A stretch of DNA of 5,945 nt from Hyphomicrobiales bacterium (GTDB lineage: Bacteria > Pseudomonadota > Alphaproteobacteria > Rhizobiales > Xanthobacteraceae): the NCBI GenBank assembly GCA_003164375.1, contig PLTE01000194.1, positions 2,147 to 8,091 of the forward strand, in the 5' to 3' direction. Both the position numbers and the translations under genes were made by a program. Shown here piece by piece: positions 1-4,135 of this stretch (its first letter is position 1; each line of letters begins with the position of its first letter). The notes under the pieces were generated by a model. That model had not been told where the DNA came from. It saw only the letters and a program-made list of their open reading frames with translations, and ran no database searches.

Positions 1-377
1 GTTACGCCGGTGACGCAGATGTCATCATCGAGGATCGTCAAGTCCACGGCGGCGAGACCGCGACCCTTACAGGGTCCATCGACGCAAATCCCGGTACCAA
101 GCTCGAACAACGAACCATGCTTGCCGCACATCAGCCGGCTACCGTTCGGATCGAGGAACTGATTGTGCTCCCAATCCAGATTGACGCCGTCGTGCGGGCA
201 CTTGTTAACATAGCCGAATACCTGCTTGCCCCACCGCACCACGATGATCGGAAACGGCCGCTGCATGCCGTCGGCGTCGACGCGCACGAGTTGAAAGCCC
301 CGCGCCTGCCGGCTCGGGATGTCGCTCATGCGGCAGACCGCATAGGCAAGGCTCTGGTGGGTCTGGCCCTCGCTCAA
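1..377 (-). CDS. Rieske [2Fe-2S] ferredoxin-like protein, 3' end cut by window edge
   Basis: This is a small soluble Rieske-type electron carrier or ferredoxin subunit. The frame is open to base 1 without a stop, so the C-terminus lies outside the window; about 125 residues are visible. Both cluster-binding boxes are present: CPHDGVNLDWE (C60, H62) and CGKHGSLFELGTGIC (C84, H87), the Cys-X-His and Cys-X2-His pattern of NirD/BphF-like Rieske proteins. I see no signal peptide or membrane segment. I chose the TTG at 377 because GGAG lies 7 bases upstream (388 to 385) and because it keeps the stretch YAVCRMSDIPSRQARGF, which looks like the conserved N-terminal strand of the family. The ATG at 329 has no ribosome-binding site and would cut that strand, but a database may use it. 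Small Rieske proteins occur beside nif genes in several alphaproteobacteria, so a role in electron supply to nitrogenase or its assembly is an inference. The domain call is firm; the partner is unknown. Confidence 0.9.
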   Translation of the reverse strand, partial: MSEGQTHQSLAYAVCRMSDIPSRQARGFQLVRVDADGMQRPFPIIVVRWGKQVFGYVNKCPHDGVNLDWEHNQFLDPNGSRLMCGKHGSLFELGTGICVDGPCKGRGLAAVDLTILDDDICVTGV

Positions 378-577
378 GCTGAAACTCCGGTATCCTGGTC
401 CAGGTTATCGGGACTTCGAATGCCTTTCTCGACCTGCCGGAAGGCCTTGCAAGTTTCGCGCAAATTTGGGCCTCGACGGTTCGGAACTCCGGCAGCAAGC
501 GGATACGACCGCAATTTGGTGGCCGTGGCCGAAATTCCGCTTGATTTCTCCGTGCTACTTTCTAACCCGAATAGCCA
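378..577. other. Divergent intergenic region between the Rieske and NTF2-like genes
   Basis: This 200-base region should hold promoters for both flanking genes, but no strong one can be read. It contains an 11-base odd palindrome CCTGGTCCAGG (394 to 404) and the 8-base palindromes AAGGCCTT (441 to 448) and CAAATTTG (461 to 468), which are not remarkable at this length. A weak sigma-54-like match on the minus strand (524 down to 511, GGCCA-N5-TTGC) has a perfect -12 part and a poor -24 part. There is no TGT-N10-ACA NifA site here. I see no gene in it. Confidence 0.4.
385..388 (-). promoter_or_regulatory. Ribosome-binding site supporting a TTG start of the Rieske gene
   Basis: GGAG read on the minus strand, 7 bases before the TTG at 377. 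No comparable motif precedes the ATG at 329. The reading frame upstream of this point is closed by a TAA near 410, so this is the only well-supported longer start. Confidence 0.6.
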
Positions 578-991
578 ATGACCGACAAAGACGCGATCAT
601 CGCCGCCAACGCGGCCTTCTATGCGGTCTTTTCGACCGGAACGGTCGAGGAATTGGCCCGGCTTTGGGCCGATGACGACGACATCTCGTGTATCCATCCG
701 GGCTGGCCAGCGATTGTCGGACGCGCCGCCGTGATCGGCAGCTGGCGCGATATCCTGCTCAGTCCGAACCGGCCGCAAATCACCTGTCAGGAATCCTACG
801 CGATCGTGACAGGCGACAACGGCCACGTGCTCTGCATCGAGCTCATAGGTTCGATGGCGCTGGCGGCGAGCAATCATTTCAGGCGCGTCGGCGGCGCGTG
901 GCGGCTCATCCACCACCAATCCAGCCCAATCGCGCAGATTGAGAGCCAGGCGCCTCCTAACGCGCCACCGACGAGCCGCCAAATTCATTAG
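578..991 (+). CDS. NTF2/SnoaL-like family protein (DUF4440-type), function unknown
   Basis: This 137-residue soluble protein has the cone-shaped NTF2-like fold pattern. The N-terminal helix reads AIIAANAAFYAVFSTGTVEELARLW (quoted parts: ANAAFY 10-15, LARLW 26-30). It is followed by the family-typical CIHPGW box (38-43), a short GRAAVIGSW helix (48-56), and paired beta strands ending in GAWRLIHHQSSP (106-117). The HPGW and final WR-x-HHQ motifs match the bacterial 'nuclear transport factor 2 family' proteins, which range from small-molecule isomerases to non-enzymatic binding proteins; nothing here fixes a substrate. The last 20 residues are Pro-rich and probably disordered. No clear ribosome-binding site precedes the ATG, which starts 200 bases from the divergent Rieske gene. 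The next gene downstream has its own candidate promoter, so this may be a single-gene unit. The family call is confident and the role unknown. Confidence 0.85.
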   Translation: MTDKDAIIAANAAFYAVFSTGTVEELARLWADDDDISCIHPGWPAIVGRAAVIGSWRDILLSPNRPQITCQESYAIVTGDNGHVLCIELIGSMALAASNHFRRVGGAWRLIHHQSSPIAQIESQAPPNAPPTSRQIH

Positions 992-1035
992 CACGTTGAC
1001 CGGCTGCGGAAGATTCGCCACACGCCGCGGCGCGT

Positions 1036-1052
1036 TTGGCACAAAACTTGAT
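1036..1052 (+). promoter_or_regulatory. Candidate sigma-54 (RpoN) -24/-12 promoter
   Basis: The sequence TTGGCACAAAACTTGAT has a perfect -24 box (TTGGCAC) and correct spacing, with 10 bases between GG at 1038-1039 and the -12 dinucleotide. The -12 box is TTGA instead of TTGC, a departure at a normally conserved base. It would start transcription about 1063, some 30 bases before the ATG at 1092. No TGT-N10-ACA NifA site lies in the 400 bases upstream, so the activator, if any, is not evident. Sigma-54 control would fit a nif-linked gene. Confidence 0.4.
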
Positions 1053-1091
1053 ATTCGGGTCCTACGAGCCTTTTGGAGTGTAGAGACCGAC

Positions 1092-1550
1092 ATGAATGTA
1101 GCATTGGCTTTTGTCGAATGTTCCGTGGAAGAACTCAAGGCGCTGCTCGATGGCGGCAGTTTGAGTGTCTACTCGGTTGCCCGTCCGCTCACCGCGGATG
1201 CACCGGTCGATCGTAGCGGCCTGCTTGCGACATTTACTTTCGCCGCACCGGCCTTCGCGGCGGCCGCCGATGGTATCGAGCAACCGCTCTTCATCGCCAA
1301 TCCGGTCGCTGCCAGCAGCGTCGGCACGCCTGGATTTGCGCGCGCGCTCAAGGCGGACGGCACTGTCGTTGCGGATTTCTCGGCCGGCCCGGGCGATCGC
1401 GAGATCAAGTTCCGCGAAGTTTCCTGCTCGCCGGGAGCGCCAGTCACCCTGTTCCGCTTCAAATTCATAGCGGAGGGAAGCTGGCCGGAGAAACCCGAAT
1501 ATTACGACACCAAGCCGCGCGCCGGATACGCGTTGCCGAGAAATCCATAG
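1092..1550 (+). CDS. Unknown protein resembling small beta-rich phage structural proteins
   Basis: I do not recognise a named family for this 152-residue protein. A short N-terminal helix (SVEELKALLDGG, 11-22) leads into the strand LSVYSVARPLTADAP (24-38), then LLATFTFAAPAFAAAADG (44-61), then a variable middle, then FARALKADGTVVADFSAG (82-99), and a last strand pair near PVTLFRFKF (117-125). This order (L-x-[IV]-YS-xx-[RQ]P-x-TADA, LLA-x-x-TF-x-xPAF-xAA, R-x-x-x-x-DGTVV-x-D-x-SxG) recalls small phage or prophage virion-associated proteins from memory; no search was done. The C-terminal 25 residues are Pro/Tyr-rich and look disordered. There is no signal peptide or membrane segment. The ATG at 1092 is chosen because it follows the sigma-54-like element. 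Its ribosome-binding sites are modest: GGAG 13 bases upstream and AGAGA 5 bases upstream. An earlier in-frame start at 939 would overlap the preceding gene and bypass the promoter candidate. Confidence 0.7.
   Translation: MNVALAFVECSVEELKALLDGGSLSVYSVARPLTADAPVDRSGLLATFTFAAPAFAAAADGIEQPLFIANPVAASSVGTPGFARALKADGTVVADFSAGPGDREIKFREVSCSPGAPVTLFRFKFIAEGSWPEKPEYYDTKPRAGYALPRNP
1358..1372 (+). promoter_or_regulatory. Sigma-54-like element inside the 1092-1550 gene
   Basis: CGGCACTGTCGTTGC matches TGGCAC-N5-TTGC at every defined base except the first T. It is the closest sigma-54 match seen in the window. It lies inside a coding frame (codons for DGTVVA), so it may be chance. If active, it would start transcription near 1384 and serve the two genes at 1664 and 1930 with a long leader. 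Confidence 0.2.
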
Positions 1551-1627
1551 CGCCGGTCATTCGAACGGACGAGGCCAAAGATCTTGTCATCGACCAGCTC
1601 AGCACGGGCCCACTCGATGACAGATGA

Positions 1628-1645
1628 TTGTCGGCTTTCCGACAA
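1628..1645. promoter_or_regulatory. Perfect inverted repeat fitting the NifA-site pattern TGT-N10-ACA
   Basis: TTGTCGG (1628-1634) and CCGACAA (1639-1645) are exact reverse complements around a CTTT loop. The core from 1629 to 1644 fits the NifA activator-site pattern TGT-N4-T-N5-ACA. It ends 6 bases before the GAGG ribosome-binding site and 18 bases before the ATG of the next gene, which is not the usual place for a NifA site. As RNA it would form a 7-base-pair hairpin in the leader. It could be an activator site, a translational or processing hairpin, or chance. Confidence 0.4.
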
Positions 1646-1663
1646 GGAAACGAGGACGGCCGC

Positions 1664-1951
1664 ATGAATGTGAATAGAACACCGTTCACCCCCGTCGCGG
1701 CCGGCGTCGAATACGAACTCCTCGCCGCCGAGGACGGGGTCACCCTCATCCTTCACTTCAAGACCGAGCATCTCGCCGCGCATCTTGAGGGTGACGATGC
1801 GACGCGCTGTCGCGCGGACTACGAAGCGATCAAACTGCAATTCCCAAGCTGGCCGCCGGACCAAGCCCTGGCTCAGCTGTGGGATCAAGGCGGCTACAGC
1901 TGGCTTGCAGCGAAAGACGAGTATTACGCATGGGCATGGCTACACTGGTGA
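1664..1951 (+). CDS. Small hypothetical protein of 95 residues, unknown function
   Basis: I do not recognise this protein. It is small and soluble, with no signal peptide or membrane span. The N-terminal half looks beta-rich (YELLAAEDGVTLILHF), the middle is probably helical (RADYEAIKLQF), and the C-terminal third is rich in Trp and Tyr, ending EYYAWAWLHW: four of the five Trp residues fall in the last 30 positions. It carries no cysteine pair or obvious metal motif. The ATG at 1664 is preferred because GAGG stands 8 bases upstream (1652-1655). A TTG at 1628 is in frame but has no ribosome-binding site and lies in the inverted repeat. Its stop overlaps the start of the following gene, so the two are probably translationally coupled and may act together. 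Its position between a candidate sigma-54 unit and the nif operon suggests a nif-linked role, which is inference only. Confidence 0.75.
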   Translation: MNVNRTPFTPVAAGVEYELLAAEDGVTLILHFKTEHLAAHLEGDDATRCRADYEAIKLQFPSWPPDQALAQLWDQGGYSWLAAKDEYYAWAWLHW

Positions 1952-2250
1952 AGGTTACGCAGGACGGTCGCAGGCTGGAGGTCGTCGGCTTGGCCATTTG
2001 CCTCGACGGCCAGCTCGAGGCTTTTGATCTGATCGAGGTCAAGCTCCATCCCAATCGGCGCGCGATCTGGAGCGTCATGGCCGAGGCGACCCATATGGCC
2101 GGGCGGGTTGCCCTCACCCGCGAAGAGGCGGAAATCGTCAACAATGCTTTCAAGGAAGCGGAGGCCGAGATTCTGGCGAGTCCTGCCGCCATCAACGAAC
2201 GTTTCCGAATCGCCGCGATGCGCAAGTCGCGCGACCAGGGAATCGAATAA
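1930..2250 (+). CDS. Small hypothetical protein of 106 residues, coupled to the upstream gene
   Basis: I do not recognise this protein. The N-terminal half has alternating short strands (TLVKVTQDGRRLEVVGLAI, LEAFDLIEVKLHP). The C-terminal half is strongly helical and charged (LTREEAEIVNNAFKEAEAEIL) and ends in a basic tail. There is no signal peptide, membrane segment or metal-binding motif; the single cysteine is in AICLDG. The start overlaps the stop of the previous gene by 22 bases if the ATG at 1930 is used, or by 16 if the ATG at 1936 is used; a weak GACGAG stands 8 bases before 1930. Such overlap points to coupled translation with the 95-residue protein. It is the last gene of the plus-strand set and converges on hspQ, with 66 bases between the two stops. 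The gene is likely real because the frame is kept across the overlap and codon use matches its neighbours. Confidence 0.75.
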   Translation: MGMATLVKVTQDGRRLEVVGLAICLDGQLEAFDLIEVKLHPNRRAIWSVMAEATHMAGRVALTREEAEIVNNAFKEAEAEILASPAAINERFRIAAMRKSRDQGIE

Positions 2251-2316
2251 GACCATTGAATAGCAAGCAGCGCGCCGCCGCGGTTTTGCGGGGTGCGGAC
2301 TTTCGCTACGGACTCC
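2251..2316. other. Convergent gap between the plus-strand cassette and the nif operon
   Basis: A terminator is expected for both units, but only a weak hairpin can be read: CCGC (2278-2281), loop GGTTTT, GCGG (2288-2291), without a clear T-run on either strand. The hexamer CGGACT occurs twice near 2296-2316. No intrinsic terminator can be claimed. Confidence 0.3.
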
Positions 2317-2649
2317 CTAGTTCATCCTCGCATTGCGCCGACGATAACCGCCGCCTTCGTCCAGATCGAACACATCGCCAACCTGCGGGTGCTGGACCGG
2401 TTCTCCGGACAGATCCGGCAAGAGATTCTGCTCGGAGACATAGGCGACGTATTGCGAGCCGGCGTTTTCCGCGAACAGGCGATAAAATGGCTGGTCCCTG
2501 CGCGGCCGCGTTCCAGCCGGAAGCGCCTCATACCATTCTTCGCTGTTGGCAAATTCAGGATCGACATCGTAAACGACGCCGCGAAAGGGAAACTCGCGGT
2601 GACGAACCACCTGGCCGATATTGAATTTGGCGACGGAAGTTTTGCTCAT
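2317..2649 (-). CDS. hspQ: Heat shock protein HspQ (YccV-like, hemimethylated-DNA-binding family)
   Basis: This 110-residue cytoplasmic protein matches the alphaproteobacterial HspQ pattern throughout. It has AKFNIGQVVRHREFPFRGVV near the N-terminus (7-26), DVDPEFANSEEWY (28-40), RPRRDQPFYRL (48-58), YVAYVSEQNLLPD (67-79) and EPVQHPQVGDVF (83-94). In enterobacteria HspQ is a heat-shock protein that binds hemimethylated DNA in vitro and stimulates or guides the Lon protease. It is not a classical nif product, yet here it follows fdxB by 59 bases on the same strand, so it is probably the last gene of the operon. The ATG at 2649 is the conventional start. However, the only strong ribosome-binding site, GGAGGAG (2673 to 2667), lies 17 bases upstream, better spaced for an in-frame ATT at 2661. 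The open frame runs on to 2772 but overlaps fdxB and has no family similarity there. The family call is very secure. Confidence 0.93.
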   Translation of the reverse strand: MSKTSVAKFNIGQVVRHREFPFRGVVYDVDPEFANSEEWYEALPAGTRPRRDQPFYRLFAENAGSQYVAYVSEQNLLPDLSGEPVQHPQVGDVFDLDEGGGYRRRNARMN

Positions 2650-2666
2650 GGTCGGCCTAATCGCGG

Positions 2667-2673
2667 CTCCTCC
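2667..2673 (-). promoter_or_regulatory. Strong ribosome-binding site placed unusually far from the hspQ ATG
   Basis: GGAGGAG on the minus strand is 17 bases before the ATG at 2649 but only 5 bases before an in-frame ATT at 2661. Either the start is the rare ATT, or the site acts from a distance. Confidence 0.45.
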
Positions 2674-2708
2674 AGCAATCGATCTCTGACGCGATCCCTG
2701 TTCGCAGC

Positions 2709-3008
2709 TCACGCCGCCTCGGCTTTCGCGGTAGCATGGGTTTGGCAATTCGTGGGACAAACGCGGGAGCATGCGCCGCAGCCGATACAGGCGCCTTCGT
2801 CGTTCATCACCATGATCTTCTTCTCGATCTCGTCATCCTCGTCATCGGCCAAGTCGACGAGCTCGCCTTCCTCGCTGAGACCTTTAAGCGTCATGACAGA
2901 GCGGCCGCAAACCTTGAAGCAGCGGCCGCAGCCGATGCATTTCTTGGGATCGATCGCCAGCAGGTATTCCGGGCGCCAATCACGGCCGTCGCGGGTCGAG
3001 CAAGACAT
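2709..3008 (-). CDS. fdxB: Nif-specific ferredoxin III, 2[4Fe-4S]
   Basis: This 99-residue ferredoxin carries two cluster motifs: CIGCGRCFKVC (C24, C27, C30, C34) and CIGCGACSRVCP (C74, C77, C80, C84). They are separated by a long, strongly acidic linker (EEGEL to DDEDDEIEKK, about 46-64), which is typical of the nif-associated ferredoxin III (FdxB) group. The second motif ends in Cys-Pro as usual, whereas the first ends in Cys-Gly. Extra cysteines occur at positions 3 and 88. FdxB is a cytoplasmic low-potential electron carrier of nif regions, usually linked to nitrogenase or to FeMo-co assembly; the exact partner is not settled. It starts 18 bases after the DUF683 stop, with AAGG about 11 bases before the ATG. 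The start is supported because the sequence MSCSTRDGRDWRPEYLLAID before the first cluster looks family-like. Confidence 0.93.
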   Translation of the reverse strand: MSCSTRDGRDWRPEYLLAIDPKKCIGCGRCFKVCGRSVMTLKGLSEEGELVDLADDEDDEIEKKIMVMNDEGACIGCGACSRVCPTNCQTHATAKAEAA

Positions 3009-3026
3009 GGTGGAGTAGCCTTCGCG

Positions 3027-3227
3027 TTATGCGGTCTCGAGCGTTTTCAGGCTCGCGCGTTTTTGCTCCAATTCGCCAAAGGCGTCATGCGCCTTCTGCG
3101 CGACGCTCATAATCTGCTGCCAATTGATCGGCAGCTCTTCCGAGAGGTCATGAAGATCCATTTTCGCTTGCATGGCTCGCGCCGACAGTTTCTTGATCTC
3201 GCCCTTCAAGGTTTCGACATCGCTCAT
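3027..3227 (-). CDS. DUF683 (CCE_0567-type) nif-associated small helical protein
   Basis: This 66-residue protein is almost entirely helical and charged: a first helix around VETLKGEIKKLSARAMQAKMDLHDLSEELP (quoted pieces TLKGEIKKL 6-14 and AKMDLHDLSEELP 21-33), the turn INWQQIM (34-40), then a second helix VAQKAHDAFGELEQKRASLK (42-61). This matches the DUF683 family found beside nifX and the DUF269 gene in many diazotrophs. The cyanobacterial member CCE_0567 has a known helical-bundle structure and was proposed to bind metal; its function is not established. The ribosome-binding site AAGGTGA (3237 to 3231) overlaps the TAA stop of the upstream DUF269 gene, so translation of the two is probably linked. 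The length is normal for the family. A role in cofactor assembly is inference from the neighbourhood. Confidence 0.88.
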   Translation of the reverse strand: MSDVETLKGEIKKLSARAMQAKMDLHDLSEELPINWQQIMSVAQKAHDAFGELEQKRASLKTLETA

Positions 3228-3230
3228 AGA

Positions 3231-3237
3231 TCACCTT
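3231..3237 (-). promoter_or_regulatory. Ribosome-binding site of the DUF683 gene, overlapping the DUF269 stop
   Basis: AAGGTGA on the minus strand shares bases with the TAA stop of the DUF269 gene (3238 to 3236) and precedes the ATG at 3227 by 3 bases. It supports operon structure and coupled translation. Confidence 0.6.
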
Positions 3238-3706
3238 AATATCTTGCCACTTCCGGAAATTTCTCGATCATCTCGACGCCGGCTGTGACGTATTTCGCGC
3301 CCTCCTCGGCGAGCTTGCCGAGGCTGTCGAAGCCGAATCGATGGACGTCGCGCAGCTGCTTGTTGACGACGATGAGCCGTCCGCCGATGAGCACCATGCG
3401 GCCGAAGCCCTCATGGTGCATTTTCAACATCGGCGACACCATGACGCCGGTCGCCCGCTCGATGGCTAGCGCGACGGCATTGAAAAACAGCTCGAGCCGC
3501 CAAATCGTGTCCGGATCGGGATCGCCGACGATCGGCAGCGCCCGACGCTTCTCTTTGTCGAGAATGTAGGGCTCGAGCAGATCGAGGTCGCTCTTGCTGT
3601 CCCAGCTGCCGTGCGTGTCCTGTGCCCGCCAGACCTTGATGAGCTCCTTGACGAACGGCGCTTCCGCCGCGGGGTTGGGTTCGATTACTGCTGCGACTTC
3701 AGCCAT
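3236..3706 (-). CDS. NifX-associated nitrogen fixation protein (DUF269)
   Basis: This 156-residue protein shows the DUF269 family signatures: ELIKVWRAQDTHGSWDSKSD (21-40), LDLLEPYILDKEKRRALPIVGDPDP (within 41-65), IWRLELFFNAVALAIE (68-83), TGVMVSPMLKMHHEGFGR (86-103), RLIVVNKQLRDVHRFGFDS (110-128) and FPEVARY at the C-terminus. The family is found almost only next to nifX in diazotrophs and is thought to help FeMo-co synthesis or insertion; the biochemistry is not defined. I chose the ATG at 3706 over one at 3724: it has GAGGA (3715 to 3711) just upstream, partly built from the nifX stop codon, with 7 bases between the genes. The 3724 start would overlap nifX and adds residues (MRIEEN) atypical for the family. 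It is cytoplasmic and co-expressed with nifX. Confidence 0.92.
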   Translation of the reverse strand: MAEVAAVIEPNPAAEAPFVKELIKVWRAQDTHGSWDSKSDLDLLEPYILDKEKRRALPIVGDPDPDTIWRLELFFNAVALAIERATGVMVSPMLKMHHEGFGRMVLIGGRLIVVNKQLRDVHRFGFDSLGKLAEEGAKYVTAGVEMIEKFPEVARY

Positions 3707-3710
3707 GTTT

Positions 3711-3715
3711 TCCTC
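3711..3715 (-). promoter_or_regulatory. Ribosome-binding site deciding the DUF269 start, overlapping the nifX stop
   Basis: GAGGA on the minus strand begins inside the nifX TGA (3716 to 3714) and stands 4 bases before the ATG at 3706. It favours 3706 over the upstream ATG at 3724 and suggests coupled translation of nifX and the DUF269 gene. Confidence 0.6.
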
Positions 3716-4109
3716 AATCCTCAAAATCGAGTGAACGGTCCCTGTCCTTCGACATGGCCTTGCGCAGCCACGGCGGTGGCGTGCCCTTCAACACATCCTC
3801 GATCTTGGCCAACAGGTCGGTGATCTCTTCCGGCTGATTGACCTTCATCGGATGAATATTGTTGGCGACGACGCGCGCCGCGCCGGAACCGCCGATGGCG
3901 GCGACGTAGAGAATGGCGCAATCCTTGATCGCCTCGATCTTGGGCGCGAGCTTGTCCTCGTTGCCGTCTTCCTTGAGATCGCCGTCGAACTGCACGGCCT
4001 CGATGAAGCTATGGCCCTCCGGACCGACCTCATAGATCGCGATATTCTTCGCCCAACCGAAATGGGCATCGACGCGCTTTAAGTCCTGGGTCGCGAATGC
4101 AATTTTCAT
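3714..4109 (-). CDS. nifX: FeMo-co precursor-binding protein NifX
   Basis: This 131-residue protein is a single NifX/NafY-type cofactor-binding domain. It begins directly with MKIAFATQDLKRVDAHFGWA (1-20), which is the first strand and the D-x-HFG loop of the family. It continues with CAILYVAAIGGSGAARVVAN (64-83) and the HPMKVNQPEEI segment (86-96), and ends in a charged tail. NifX binds NifB-co and the VK-cluster and passes them to or from the NifEN scaffold; that role is known from Azotobacter vinelandii. The short leader that some orthologues have before the first strand is absent here, which is a normal variation. It lies 26 bases after nifN, with AAGG 8 bases before the ATG, and its TGA forms part of the ribosome-binding site of the DUF269 gene. 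Order and sequence make the assignment secure. Confidence 0.95.
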   Translation of the reverse strand: MKIAFATQDLKRVDAHFGWAKNIAIYEVGPEGHSFIEAVQFDGDLKEDGNEDKLAPKIEAIKDCAILYVAAIGGSGAARVVANNIHPMKVNQPEEITDLLAKIEDVLKGTPPPWLRKAMSKDRDRSLDFED

Positions 4110-4135
4110 GAGCTCGACCTTTCCCGCGTTTCAAA

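Noticed and set aside
511..540. Weak sigma-54-like matches on both strands in the divergent region
   Set aside because: The minus-strand match has a poor -24 box, and the plus-strand one (TGGCCG-N5-CCGC) misses the key bases in both boxes; no NifA site supports either.
117..581. Plus-strand reading frame opposite the Rieske gene
   Set aside because: The opposite strand encodes clear Rieske cluster motifs in a consistent frame; this frame shows no recognisable domain and overlaps the NTF2-like start.
374..1138. Long minus-strand reading frame opposite the NTF2-like gene
   Set aside because: It is the antisense shadow of the NTF2-like gene and the divergent region; its translation has arginine-rich, low-complexity composition and no family features.
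1664..2250. Overlapping small gene pair as a toxin-antitoxin system
   Set aside because: The size and overlap would fit, but neither protein shows a toxin or DNA-binding antitoxin motif, and the context is nitrogen fixation.
2278..2291. Short hairpin in the convergent gap as a terminator
   Set aside because: Only four base pairs and no following T-run on either strand.
2650..2772. 5' extension of hspQ to 2772
   Set aside because: It would overlap fdxB and adds residues unlike any HspQ.
2293..3239. Plus-strand reading frames across hspQ, fdxB and DUF683
   Set aside because: They are shadows of three firmly recognised minus-strand genes.
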